A stretch of 27,768 bases of DNA. It comes from Methanobacterium sp. Its GTDB lineage: Archaea > Methanobacteriota > Methanobacteria > Methanobacteriales > Methanobacteriaceae. The translations under genes and the position numbers were made by a program. Below are positions 15,745 through 27,038 of the stretch, in pieces. The stretch lies in assembly GCA_020855015.1 (NCBI GenBank), contig JAHKLP010000099.1, positions 1 through 27,768 of the forward strand, written 5' to 3'. The notes below the pieces were generated by a model. The model ran no database searches. It was not told the DNA's origin and worked only from the letters and a program-made list of their open reading frames with translations. Each line of letters starts with the position of its first letter. Within the stretch, counting starts at the first letter, position 1.

Positions 15745-16698
15745 ATGAAGAAATATAGCATTATCCTAATATTATTTGTCCTTTTTTTACTGTTAGCTGT
15801 GGCAATTTTCACCCTTGTTATCCCAGAGAACTCTGATGTGATTAAAGTAGGATACCTACCAACCGATCACAGTGCAGCGCTTCTGGTGGCTAAACACAAT
15901 AAATTGTATGAAAAAAATGGTTTAAACGTTCAAACTGTTCAAATAAGCGCCGGATCTAACATTGTAGATGCTGTGGCCAGCGGAGATTTGGATATTGGAT
16001 ATGTTGGGATAACCCCCACCATGCAGGGAATAAGTAAAGGAGTCCCCATCAAGGTAGTGGGAGCTGTTAACCTGGAAGGTAGTGGAATTGTAGTTCAACC
16101 AAACTCTACTATCACCAGTCCTGCTGATTTAATTGGTAAAAACATAGCCAGTCCAGGTGTAAGCTCTATTCAACAGGTTTTATTGCAATATGAACTCGAA
16201 AAATATAATATAACCCTAAAAGATGTGAATATAATATCAATGAATGTTTTTAATATTCCCTCATCCCTTGCAGCTCGTAAAGTTGATGCATACATCTCTT
16301 ACGAACCATTCGTGTCCATGGCGCCCTACCAAAATATAGGGGAAGTGTTGATCTACTCAGAAGACATTATTAAAGACCATCCCTGCTGTGTGATAATCAC
16401 CAGAGAAGAATACATTGAAAATCACCCTGAAAAATTGGATAAATTCCTTGAAATCCATGATAACACCACTAAATACGTAAATAATCATCCGAATGAGACT
16501 GCGAACATTCTTAATCAGGAGTTGACCACCAACCTCGATGTAGAGCACCTATCATTACAGCACATTATATTTGTTTCAAGAATAGATAAGTCGTTCCAAG
16601 ATAAAGTTCTAGAATTAGTTAAAATTGAAAACCAAATGGGATATTTGAATAAAAGCCTTACATCTGATGATATATTCAACACTGAATTTTTAGGTTAA
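15745..16698 (+). CDS. ABC transporter substrate-binding protein, SsuA/TauA/NMT1 type
   Basis: A 317-residue extracytoplasmic binding protein. A hydrophobic N-terminal segment (about residues 5-27) has no lipobox Cys, so it is probably an uncleaved anchor or an ordinary signal. The mature part opens with IKVGYLPTDHSAALLVAKHNKLYEKNGL, in two overlapping pieces, and carries SGDLDIGYVGITP, both typical of the SsuA/TauA/NMT1 fold that binds small sulfonates, nitrate, thiamine precursors and similar ligands. The ligand here is not evident. ATG at 15745 is preferred over GTG at 15736 because GTGAG at 15736-15740 serves as its ribosome site. First gene of a three-gene importer. Confidence 0.88.
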   Translation: MKKYSIILILFVLFLLLAVAIFTLVIPENSDVIKVGYLPTDHSAALLVAKHNKLYEKNGLNVQTVQISAGSNIVDAVASGDLDIGYVGITPTMQGISKGVPIKVVGAVNLEGSGIVVQPNSTITSPADLIGKNIASPGVSSIQQVLLQYELEKYNITLKDVNIISMNVFNIPSSLAARKVDAYISYEPFVSMAPYQNIGEVLIYSEDIIKDHPCCVIITREEYIENHPEKLDKFLEIHDNTTKYVNNHPNETANILNQELTTNLDVEHLSLQHIIFVSRIDKSFQDKVLELVKIENQMGYLNKSLTSDDIFNTEFLG

Positions 16699-16714
16699 AT
16701 GTCTGGTGTTTCTC

Positions 16715-17452
16715 ATGAGAAAAATAATCATATCACTTATATTACCGGTTTCCGTGATTGTGGTCTGGGCAATCCTAACCACTTTCACCGGACTCATACC
16801 TTCCTATTTTCTTCCCAGCCCATCTGAGGTCTTTGAGTCTTTTGAATCACTTTTAATGAATGGTCAGTTATTTTCAGATACAAGTCTGACATTGATGAGA
16901 GTTGTTTTGGGTTTGGCAGTTTCAGCATTGATAGGCATCCCTTTAGGAATTCTTATGGGCTGGTCAAAGACCTTTAAAGATCTTTCAAGCCTGTTAATGG
17001 GTATTCTCCGGCCCATTCCCCCCATAGCATGGATACCATTTGCAATTTTATGGTTTGGTGTGGGACTGGAATCAGCAATTTTCATCATATTTGTGGGCAG
17101 TGTTTTCCCCATCCTCATAAACACCATGGATGGAGTTAAAAGAGTGGATAAAGTCTTATTAGAATCTTCTTACACCCTAGGGGCTAGTCCCAGCCAGGCA
17201 CTGCGGAAAGTGGTGATTCCTGCCTCCTTACCCAGCATTATCACTGGGTTGAAAGTTGGTGTGGGCGTTGGATTAATGTGTACCGTGGCTGCAGAGATGA
17301 TCGGATCAAACAGTGGCCTTGGATATCTTATCTTCACGTCAACAAGCATGTTAGACACTGGTAGTGCCATAGTTGGAATGTTAATCATCGGAATTATCGG
17401 GTTAAGTGCTGATTACCTCTTTAGCAGAGTAGAAAAGGAGGTGAGCTGGTGA
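16715..17452 (+). CDS. ABC transporter permease, SsuC/TauC type
   Basis: A 245-residue inner-membrane permease with about six helices and the BPD_transp_1 fold. The EAA-like loop ESSYTLGASPSQALRKVVIPASLP, cited here in two parts (ESSYTLGASPSQALRK and VVIPASLP), contacts the ATPase. RPIPPIAWIPFAILWFG is the hallmark stretch of the SsuC/TauC group. ATG at 16715 follows GGTG by six bases; GTG at 16706 is a possible alternative start nine bases earlier. It lies 16 bases after the binding-protein gene and its TGA overlaps the GTG start of the ATPase gene. Confidence 0.92.
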   Translation: MRKIIISLILPVSVIVVWAILTTFTGLIPSYFLPSPSEVFESFESLLMNGQLFSDTSLTLMRVVLGLAVSALIGIPLGILMGWSKTFKDLSSLLMGILRPIPPIAWIPFAILWFGVGLESAIFIIFVGSVFPILINTMDGVKRVDKVLLESSYTLGASPSQALRKVVIPASLPSIITGLKVGVGVGLMCTVAAEMIGSNSGLGYLIFTSTSMLDTGSAIVGMLIIGIIGLSADYLFSRVEKEVSW

Positions 17453-18192
17453 TAAACCTGGAAAATGTGGAAAAAAGGTTTACCCATGAAGAGGAAGAAA
17501 AGACAATCCTCGAAAACATTAGCTTAAATGTGAATAAAGGAGAATTCCTGTGTATAGTGGGCCCATCCGGTTGTGGTAAAACCACTCTACTCCGGATGAT
17601 TGCTGGCCTGGACTTCCCTACCAGTGGCCAGATTATGGAGAGTGGCAATGAGATATCAGGCCCCAGTCGAGAAAGGGGTTACGTCTTCCAACAATACTCT
17701 TTATTCCCCTGGCGTGATGTTCTGGATAATGTTGCCTTCGGATTAGAGGTTGAGGGACTTAACAAAGAAGAAATATACCATAAAGCCAGGGAATATTTGA
17801 AAATGGTGGGTTTATCCCAGTACGAGAAGAGTTACCCACGGGAATTATCTGGAGGTATGAAGCAAAGGGTAGCAATCGCCCGTTCCTTGGTTAACAACCC
17901 TAATGTGCTTTTAATGGATGAACCATTCTCTGCGCTTGATGTGAATACCCGGCACAAGTTACAGGAAGAACTAGTGAGAATATGGGGAGACGAACAAAAA
18001 ACTGTGATTTTTGTTACCCACAATGTGGACGAAGCTGTTTTTCTGGCTGATCGAGTGGTCGTTCTTAGTCGAAACCCTGGGAAAATACTGAAAACTTTTA
18101 ATATTAAGTTACCGAGGATTCGTAACCGAACCAACCCCGAATTTATGGAACTAAAGAAAAAAATTACCAATTTATTGGATATTGAAATTTAG
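17449..18192 (+). CDS. ABC transporter ATPase, SsuB/TauB type
   Basis: A 247-residue nucleotide-binding subunit. Walker A GPSGCGKTT (38-46), Q-loop Gln81 in VFQQYSLFPWRD, signature LSGGMKQR (133-140), Walker B VLLMDEP (153-159) and the switch VTHNVDEA are all present. It powers the importer made with the two preceding genes. The GTG start overlaps the permease stop by four bases (GTGA), and a full-strength GGAGGTGA sits just upstream, so the two are coupled. The FPWRD motif after the Q-loop is typical of the nitrate/sulfonate/taurine branch. Confidence 0.94.
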   Translation: MINLENVEKRFTHEEEEKTILENISLNVNKGEFLCIVGPSGCGKTTLLRMIAGLDFPTSGQIMESGNEISGPSRERGYVFQQYSLFPWRDVLDNVAFGLEVEGLNKEEIYHKAREYLKMVGLSQYEKSYPRELSGGMKQRVAIARSLVNNPNVLLMDEPFSALDVNTRHKLQEELVRIWGDEQKTVIFVTHNVDEAVFLADRVVVLSRNPGKILKTFNIKLPRIRNRTNPEFMELKKKITNLLDIEI

Positions 18193-18279
18193 TATATTTT
18201 AATATAATCTCCATTACCAACATATGGAACTAAAGACTTCTTAAGGGGCTTTAAAGGAATAAATGATGGATTTGATTAA

Positions 18280-18720
18280 ATGGAAGATAAAAAATACACC
18301 GCCTACTGTGGCCTCTACTGTAAGGATTGTATTCCCAGTAATCAGAGATTATTCCAACTTATTTACGAGTTAGACCATCTTTTAAAAGAGTTAAAGTTTA
18401 AAAAATATGCAGAACTGAAATCTGAAAGCAATCTTCTCTATAAAAATTATCCTCAATTTGAAGAAATGTTGGGAGAACTTGGGAAATTAGAATGCAAAGC
18501 ACTATGCACGCAAGGTGGGTGTAAAAAGGATTGTGAAATTAGAGAATGTGTTGAAAAGAAGAAATATGATGGTTGCTGGGAATGCTCAGACTATAAAAAC
18601 TGCAATTTACTTGGAAAACTTAAGCAATTCCATTTTATTGAAGATAATTTAGATCTTATCAGGGAGTATGGCCCTGAAAAATGGACTTCATATCGCAAGA
18701 AACATTATAAGTGGCTCTGA
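18280..18720 (+). CDS. Cys-rich DUF3795 protein
   Basis: A 146-residue soluble protein. It starts with YCGLYCKDCIPSN, the hallmark of DUF3795, and has a second cysteine-rich block: CKALCTQGGCKKDCEIRECV (about 71-90) and GCWECSDYKNC. About 13 cysteines in small groups suggest zinc or iron-sulfur binding; no function is established for the family. It follows the ABC operon by 87 bases and has only a weak ribosome site, so co-transcription with the importer is possible but not shown. It is convergent with the HAD gene, one base from its end. Confidence 0.82.
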   Translation: MEDKKYTAYCGLYCKDCIPSNQRLFQLIYELDHLLKELKFKKYAELKSESNLLYKNYPQFEEMLGELGKLECKALCTQGGCKKDCEIRECVEKKKYDGCWECSDYKNCNLLGKLKQFHFIEDNLDLIREYGPEKWTSYRKKHYKWL

Positions 18721-18721
18721 A

Positions 18722-19411
18722 TTAGTTTTTATTGATTATTTTCATTACGGTATCAGTGTCAGTTAAACTTTCCAGAACATGATCTGCTCCGGTTTTTTCA
18801 AGTTCTTGGGTTGAATAACTGCCTGTAGCCACAGCAATAGTGGAAAGATTAAATGGTTTCGCTGCTTCCACATCACGAGGAGTATCTCCAATAACAAATA
18901 TCTGATCACCTTGGTATCCATGTAGTTTGCGGGCACGTTCAAGGGCCTTTTCCACCAGACAGGGCCTTTTAGGACTATCACTTCCAAAACCTCCGAAGGA
19001 AAAATAATCATCAATGCCAGCTCTTTCAAGTTTAGCATATGCTATTGGTTCTAAATTGCCTGTTGTAAGTCCTAACAACACATTATTGTTTTTTAATTTA
19101 TCTAAAAGTTTATTTACGCCACTTAATGCCATAACATTCTCCCGATGAACATTGGCAGTATAGTCTTGAATCATGTAATCCAGACAATCCTGGAAATTTT
19201 CATTAATAAGTTTTTCAGGCACTCCACCCAGTTCCAGGACTTCTCGAAGTATTTGAGGGTCAGTTTTCCCGGCATAGTTTATGCCACTGATATCCTCTTC
19301 CATACCATAGAACTTACTTACCGCGTGTACAAATGCCATGTAATGACAACGGGCTCCGCGGACCAAAGTTCCATCAATGTCAAAAAGTGTTAAAATTCCG
19401 TTATGAGCCAT
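18722..19411 (-). CDS. HAD-superfamily phosphatase, phosphoglycolate phosphatase-like
   Basis: A 229-residue cytoplasmic hydrolase of the HAD subclass IA. Motif I is FDIDGTLVRG with the nucleophile Asp11 and acid Asp13, motif II is LTTGN, and motif IV is IGDTPRDVEAA with the paired acidic residues that hold Mg2+. A helical cap lies between motifs I and II. The likely reaction is dephosphorylation of a small phosphoester such as phosphoglycolate; the true substrate is not known. AAGGTGA sits six bases before the ATG. Transcribed alone. Confidence 0.88.
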   Translation of the reverse strand: MAHNGILTLFDIDGTLVRGARCHYMAFVHAVSKFYGMEEDISGINYAGKTDPQILREVLELGGVPEKLINENFQDCLDYMIQDYTANVHRENVMALSGVNKLLDKLKNNNVLLGLTTGNLEPIAYAKLERAGIDDYFSFGGFGSDSPKRPCLVEKALERARKLHGYQGDQIFVIGDTPRDVEAAKPFNLSTIAVATGSYSTQELEKTGADHVLESLTDTDTVMKIINKN

Positions 19412-19505
19412 TATAAATCACCTTGCTAAAAATCACATTATTAAGATAATATTATCCCCTTTTTTGTATTTAGGAACTAATTTCGCCATATTTGGCTTTT
19501 AAATG

Positions 19506-20795
19506 TTAAGACTTTGAAATCAGGTCTTCTGCTGCGTTTTCAGCCATCTCAATCACTTCAGCCTCATCCATGATCAGAACTTCCCGTTCGCGCATTAAAA
19601 CCTCACCATCACATATGACGGTGCTCACATCGGATCCTTCTGCCGAGTAGGCCAGATGAGAGATAGGATTTCGATAAGGGGACAGATGGGGCTTTTTCAT
19701 GTCCACCAGGATTAAATCGGCTTTCTTCCCAACTTCAATTGTCCCTATCTCTTCTTCCATACCCAGAGCAGTTGCACCATTTATGGTGGCCATTTCAAGC
19801 ATTTTATTTGCAGGGAGAACCGTTGGATCTAGAGTGCGCACTTTTTGAAGTAGGCTGGCTGTTTTCATCTCCTGGAAGAGATCCAGATTGTTGTTAGATG
19901 CAACTCCATCAGTTCCCAGAGACACACATACATCATTAGCCAGCATATCTGAAACTGGCGATATTCCTGATGCTAATTTCATGTTACTCAATGGATTATG
20001 GGATATCTTAACGTTGTTATCTTTAATTAAAGCTATCTCAGCACCAGACAACCAGACCGAGTGGGCTGCTATAACATCTGGGCCTAAAAAATTAATATCC
20101 TCTAAATACTCAAAAGGTCTTTTTTTACGATCATTTAAACTGTCTTCAACTTCTTTCTCAGTTTCTGAAACATGAATATGAATTTTAAGCCCTTTTTCGT
20201 CGGCTGTTTCCCGAACCCAGTTTAAAAGTTCAGTTGAACATGTGTAAGGAGTGTGAGGCCCCAGTGTTACTTGGATTCTTCCATCAGCAGTGTTATGACA
20301 TTTTTCTATGATGCGCAGGGTTTCCTTGTATTCTTCCTTCCTTTTATCCTCATCAAATAAGTCTATCATCCCATGACATAGAAGTCCCCTGATCCCAGAT
20401 TCATCAATGGCCTGGGCAACTTCATCCATAAAGAAATACATGTCATTACAGGTTGTAGTTCCTGATTTGATCATCTCCAGTGCAGACAGAAGGGCACCAA
20501 CATAGCAGTGTTCTCCCTCTAGATGTGCTTCCACTGGCCATATATGATCATTTAACCATATATCTAGGGGTAAATCATCAGCCAGGCCCCTCATGAGGCT
20601 CATGGAAAGATGGGTGTGAGTGTTCACTAGGCCTGGGATTAAAACCTTACCCTCAGCATCGATAACTTCATCTGCACCGGTTGAACCTTTACGCGTTATG
20701 TCAACGATTTTATCGTCTTCGATAAGTACTGATCCTCTTCGAACATCTTCACCAATGATGGTACTGTTTTTTATGAGAATAGTCTGGGTTTCCAT
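19506..20795 (-). CDS. dadD: 5'-deoxyadenosine deaminase (DadD; MTA/SAH deaminase family)
   Basis: A 429-residue metal-dependent deaminase. The metal site is complete: HTH (His60, His62), His206 and His208 in KIHIHVSETE with Glu211, His245 in AAHSVW and Asp296 in LGTDG. In methanogens this family deaminates 5'-deoxyadenosine made by radical SAM enzymes, and also S-adenosylhomocysteine and methylthioadenosine, returning them to salvage. AGGTGG precedes the ATG. A TATA-like CTTATATAG only 13-20 bases from the ATG is too close to be the promoter unless an internal start is used. It is divergent from hisG; from memory this neighbourhood also occurs in Methanothermobacter. Confidence 0.92.
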   Translation of the reverse strand: METQTILIKNSTIIGEDVRRGSVLIEDDKIVDITRKGSTGADEVIDAEGKVLIPGLVNTHTHLSMSLMRGLADDLPLDIWLNDHIWPVEAHLEGEHCYVGALLSALEMIKSGTTTCNDMYFFMDEVAQAIDESGIRGLLCHGMIDLFDEDKRKEEYKETLRIIEKCHNTADGRIQVTLGPHTPYTCSTELLNWVRETADEKGLKIHIHVSETEKEVEDSLNDRKKRPFEYLEDINFLGPDVIAAHSVWLSGAEIALIKDNNVKISHNPLSNMKLASGISPVSDMLANDVCVSLGTDGVASNNNLDLFQEMKTASLLQKVRTLDPTVLPANKMLEMATINGATALGMEEEIGTIEVGKKADLILVDMKKPHLSPYRNPISHLAYSAEGSDVSTVICDGEVLMREREVLIMDEAEVIEMAENAAEDLISKS

Positions 20796-20935
20796 TGGAC
20801 CACCTATCTATATAAGATTGGGGAAAATAACATTAAATATGTGCATTAGACTCTGTGAATCTAGTTGTTAACACTTTACACCACAGATTACACAAATCAT
20901 CTTTTACACTTTAATGTTTTAATGCAACTAATAAA

Positions 20936-20943
20936 TTTATATG
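20936..20943 (+). promoter_or_regulatory. TATA box of hisG
   Basis: TTTATATG lies about 50 bases before the hisG ATG, predicting a leader near 25 bases. Upstream, TTACAC occurs three times (20876, 20888, 20904); their spacing is irregular and a role is uncertain. Confidence 0.5.
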
Positions 20944-20991
20944 CACTCACTTAAAGTTTTTAATTTAACATGAGTTCAGGAGGATTTTTTA

Positions 20992-21852
20992 ATGGGAATA
21001 AAAATAGCCCTTCCATCCAAGGGAAGGATAAGTGACCCTGCTGTGGAGCTCCTATCCAAGGCAGGGATCGGATTGAAGGACACAGTTAATCGTAAACTTT
21101 TTTCGGATACCTATGATAACCAAATTAGTGTTATGTTCACTCGTGCCGCGGATATTCCTGAATTCGTTGCCGATGGTGCTGCTGACCTGGGAATGACCGG
21201 CCTGGATTTGATTGAAGAGAAAGAAGCTAATGTAAAGATCCTGGAAGATCTGAATTTCGGAAAATCAAGATTAGTACTGGCTGCTCCTGAAGAATCAGAC
21301 ATTAAAAAACTCTCAGATATTAAAAAGGATTCTATTGTGGCCACTGAATTCCCCCACCTCACAAGAAAATATCTTGAAAGTAAAGGAATACCAGTTAAAA
21401 TAGTCCAGCTCAGTGGTTCAACAGAAATAGCCCCTTTTATTGGAGTTTCAGATCTTATAGCCGATCTGACCAGCACTGGAACAACTCTTAAAATGAATCA
21501 TCTACAGATGGTAGACACCATTTTAGAAAGTTCTGTACATCTTATAGCTAACCCTGTGAGTTATAAGGAGAAAAATGAAAAAATGGAAGAAATCCGTGTT
21601 GGGATAAAGGGTGTTCTCGATGCTGAGGGGAAAAAATTGGTGATGATGAATGTGGATGAGGAAGTCCTGGTTGAAGTTAAACGTGCCATGCCTGGGATGA
21701 CCGGACCCACAGTCTCCCAAGTGCTCTCTGATAATGGTGTGGTGGCAGTTCACGCGGTGGTAAATGAGCATGAAGTATTTCAGGTAGTTAATCGTTTGAA
21801 AAAGATTGGAGCCAGGGATATTCTGGTGGTTCCCATTGAAAGAATCATTTAA
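20992..21852 (+). CDS. hisG: ATP phosphoribosyltransferase HisG, long form
   Basis: A 286-residue enzyme for the first step of histidine synthesis, joining ATP and PRPP to form phosphoribosyl-ATP. The start MGIKIALPSKGRI and the PRPP loop DLTSTGTTL (158-166) are diagnostic. The C-terminal domain (about 205-286) is the ACT-like regulatory domain of the long form, which is inhibited by histidine and needs no HisZ. AGGAGG precedes the ATG. The FAH gene follows after 45 bases and could share the transcript. Confidence 0.96.
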   Translation: MGIKIALPSKGRISDPAVELLSKAGIGLKDTVNRKLFSDTYDNQISVMFTRAADIPEFVADGAADLGMTGLDLIEEKEANVKILEDLNFGKSRLVLAAPEESDIKKLSDIKKDSIVATEFPHLTRKYLESKGIPVKIVQLSGSTEIAPFIGVSDLIADLTSTGTTLKMNHLQMVDTILESSVHLIANPVSYKEKNEKMEEIRVGIKGVLDAEGKKLVMMNVDEEVLVEVKRAMPGMTGPTVSQVLSDNGVVAVHAVVNEHEVFQVVNRLKKIGARDILVVPIERII

Positions 21853-21897
21853 ACAATGATTAACAGATTTATAAGCCAATTGGCGAGGGTGGGATAA

Positions 21898-22677
21898 ATG
21901 AAACTTCTGAGATTTAAAAAAGAGGGTGTAGAGAAAACCGGAGTGATTATCAACGGCGGAATGGTTGAAATAAGGCATTCTATCTTAGAAGCAGCACAAT
22001 CACCCCTTGATGATCTTAAAAGAAAGGATTTCCACTCTCTGGAAGAAATAAAGATTCTTCCACCAGTCCAGCCAAGCAAAGTGGTATGTGTAGGTTTGAA
22101 TTATCGTGACCACGCCGAAGAACTGAACATGGACCTACCTGATGAACCTGTACTGTTTATAAAACCCTCAACCACTATAATTGGCCATAGGGACAGTATC
22201 ATATATCCATATCATTCTCAACAGGTGGACTATGAAGCAGAACTGGCCGTGGTTATTGGACGTGAAGCTCGTTTTGTTGATCTTGAGGATGCATTAGATT
22301 TTGTTGCAGGTTATACTGCTCTTAACGATGTTACTGCCCGTGATTTGCAGCAAAAAGATGGCCAGTGGACTCGTGCAAAGAGTTTTGACACTTTCTGCCC
22401 TTTGGGACCTTGGATAGAGACTGATACGGATCCATCTAATCAGAAGATCAGCATGAAAGTTAACGGCGCAGTCAAGCAAAATTCCAACACTAAAAACATG
22501 ATTTTTCCGGTTGAAGAATTGATAAGCTTTATATCCCACATCATGACCCTAAAAGCAGGTGATGTGATTGCTACTGGCACTCCTCCAGGTGTGGGACCCA
22601 TGCACGTTGGTGATGTGGCTGAAGTGAATATTGAGGGAATTGGAATTCTTCAAAATAAAATAATTAGTCATAAATAA
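21898..22677 (+). CDS. Fumarylacetoacetate hydrolase (FAH) family protein
   Basis: A 259-residue enzyme of the FAH fold. After a short N-terminal region the catalytic domain starts at KVVCVGLNYRDHAEE (His72), with metal ligands Glu113 and Glu115 in DYEAELAVVIG and Asp144 in ALNDVTARD, plus Lys161 in TRAKSFDTF and the late GDVIATGTPPGVG. Family members hydrolyse or decarboxylate acylpyruvates and oxaloacetate; the substrate in methanogens is unknown. It may be read from hisG, but TTTATAAG at 21868-21875 could give a separate, nearly leaderless transcript, although a GGGTGG ribosome site is present. The downstream T7 tract suits a terminator. Confidence 0.9.
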   Translation: MKLLRFKKEGVEKTGVIINGGMVEIRHSILEAAQSPLDDLKRKDFHSLEEIKILPPVQPSKVVCVGLNYRDHAEELNMDLPDEPVLFIKPSTTIIGHRDSIIYPYHSQQVDYEAELAVVIGREARFVDLEDALDFVAGYTALNDVTARDLQQKDGQWTRAKSFDTFCPLGPWIETDTDPSNQKISMKVNGAVKQNSNTKNMIFPVEELISFISHIMTLKAGDVIATGTPPGVGPMHVGDVAEVNIEGIGILQNKIISHK

Positions 22678-22681
22678 GCCA

Positions 22682-22688
22682 TTTTTTT
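22682..22688 (+). terminator. Oligo-T terminator after the FAH gene
   Basis: A T7 run five bases after the stop codon, in the short convergent gap to the GNAT gene. Confidence 0.4.
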
Positions 22689-22719
22689 AATAATGCCCTT
22701 CCTAAACTCCGAAAAAATT

Positions 22720-23643
22720 TTAAGCATGCCAGGCACGCATTACAAAATCAGTGCTCTTTTCATTATATTCACCCTCAAAACCATCTAAAAGCATTCTATT
22801 CACACTTTTTATTACTTTACACCCCCCTTCAATGAGTAGATCAACTAAATCATTATATCGGGAGTTTACACTAATTAAAAACTCACTTTGAGGATTATTC
22901 TCACGATAAAAATTCAACCCTGCCATCAAAATCTCTTTCTGGCAATTATCTGCCTTTATAACCCCCCATAACTGAGGAAAAACAACCGGATAATGGGCAA
23001 AAACCCCCAATAGCCCATTATCTTGACTTATAATGATAATATCTCCCCCACCATGATTAATCAAATCTAGATCGTTCTTAAAACTTAATCCACTTAAATT
23101 CTGCTTTGTCCAGATTTCAATTTTATTTAAAAATAGTTTTTTTCTATCTGCAGACAATTCGGAGAATAGTTCCAGATCATAACTTTTTGATTCATTCTCA
23201 GATGCATTTGGTGAGGATATTTCTTTATTGCATTGGAACATCTTGGGAACTTCTAGAATCAATGAGGGGTATGAAGAATGAAATCCAAGTTTATGGTACA
23301 GCCCAACGTTATCTCCAATATCTGGACGCACCTCCAATCCAATAACCTTGCATTGACGTTTAAGATAATCTAAACTATGTTTAATGAGTTTTTTACCCCA
23401 TCCCTGACCATGATGTGATGGGTGAAGGCCTAAGGGACCTAAAAAACCCTCTTGCCCCATAGTTTTGGCAAATGAGTAACCGACCAGAACATCATCTTCT
23501 AACAGCACATAACACCCTTCAGGATCTTTTTCCCGTAGTCCTTTAAGATTTGAAACCGTTCTTGGTTCCTCCCTTTCAAAAACCATAAAATCGATTTCAA
23601 TAATCTCCTCCAAATGGCTGTCATTCATAAGTACGATTTTCAT
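22720..23643 (-). CDS. GNAT-family N-acetyltransferase with an extra C-terminal domain
   Basis: A 307-residue protein, about twice the usual size of a single GNAT domain. The first 140 residues form a clear GNAT fold: LGLHPSHHGQGWGKKLI (71-87) is the acetyl-CoA pyrophosphate loop and LYHKLGF the late helix-strand. The second half (about 155-307) has no acetyl-CoA loop I can see but has a GNAT-like strand pattern (FLISVNSRYNDLVDLLIEGG), so it may be a degenerate second GNAT domain. The acceptor is unknown. AGGGATAA precedes the ATG. It lies 69 bases after leuS and is probably a separate transcript, given the T7 tract between them. Confidence 0.82.
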   Translation of the reverse strand: MKIVLMNDSHLEEIIEIDFMVFEREEPRTVSNLKGLREKDPEGCYVLLEDDVLVGYSFAKTMGQEGFLGPLGLHPSHHGQGWGKKLIKHSLDYLKRQCKVIGLEVRPDIGDNVGLYHKLGFHSSYPSLILEVPKMFQCNKEISSPNASENESKSYDLELFSELSADRKKLFLNKIEIWTKQNLSGLSFKNDLDLINHGGGDIIIISQDNGLLGVFAHYPVVFPQLWGVIKADNCQKEILMAGLNFYRENNPQSEFLISVNSRYNDLVDLLIEGGCKVIKSVNRMLLDGFEGEYNEKSTDFVMRAWHA

Positions 23644-23702
23644 TTTATCCCTAAAATAAAAAATAGTAATATCAGGACCATCAATTGAATGGATAAATCC
23701 TT

Positions 23703-23709
23703 AAAAAAA
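23703..23709 (-). terminator. Oligo-T terminator after leuS
   Basis: A T7 run on the minus strand three bases after the leuS stop codon. Confidence 0.4.
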
Positions 23710-23712
23710 CAT

Positions 23713-26568
<2,856 letters not shown>

Positions 26569-26665
26569 TAAATCACCGCCATACTTGCAGTTTGATATGG
26601 TAAAATTAAACTATCAGTTAATAAGGGTTAACTAAAAGTTTATTAATTGATAAAATGATCATTGG

Positions 26666-26977
26666 TCATTTTAGAGCATTTTCCAACCAATCCAGGTACT
26701 CTTTTGATCCCTTTTTTATCTGGATTTCCAGTGCACATGGTGTTTGGTAGCTGTGAATTTCTCTAACCCTATCTATAACTTTATCCACTAATTGGGAATT
26801 GGTCTTGACTAAGAGGACTGACTCAACATCCTCCTCCAGATCTCCCTCCCACCAATAAATGGATTCCATCTCAGGAATTATATTAGCACATGCAATGATC
26901 TTTTCTTCCAAAAGGTTTTTTGCGATTTTCTTAGCCTCTTCTACTCCAGAAGTGGTAATATATACAATAGAATACAT
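26666..26977 (-). CDS. cutA: Divalent-cation tolerance protein CutA
   Basis: A 103-residue protein of the CutA1 family, a stable trimer with a ferredoxin-like fold. The motifs ACANIIPEMESIYWWEGD and EIHSYQTPCALEI are the family hallmarks. Family members bind copper and other divalent cations in vitro; their physiological role is still debated. It lies 61 bases after nadE and 97 bases before leuS on the same strand. The ribosome site (GAGAG) is weak. Confidence 0.93.
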   Translation of the reverse strand: MYSIVYITTSGVEEAKKIAKNLLEEKIIACANIIPEMESIYWWEGDLEEDVESVLLVKTNSQLVDKVIDRVREIHSYQTPCALEIQIKKGSKEYLDWLENALK

Positions 26978-27038
26978 TAGCTCTCATTCTCTCATCATAT
27001 TGTAAAAACCATGCTCTCATTATATACCAAACTAGGTA

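Noticed and set aside
20808..20816. CTTATATAG on the minus strand as the dadD promoter
   Set aside because: It lies only 13-20 bases before the ATG, so transcription would start inside the gene; a more upstream AT-rich element is more likely.
20876..20909. Three TTACAC hexamers upstream of hisG as an operator array
   Set aside because: The hexamers are short, irregularly spaced and expected by chance in AT-rich DNA.
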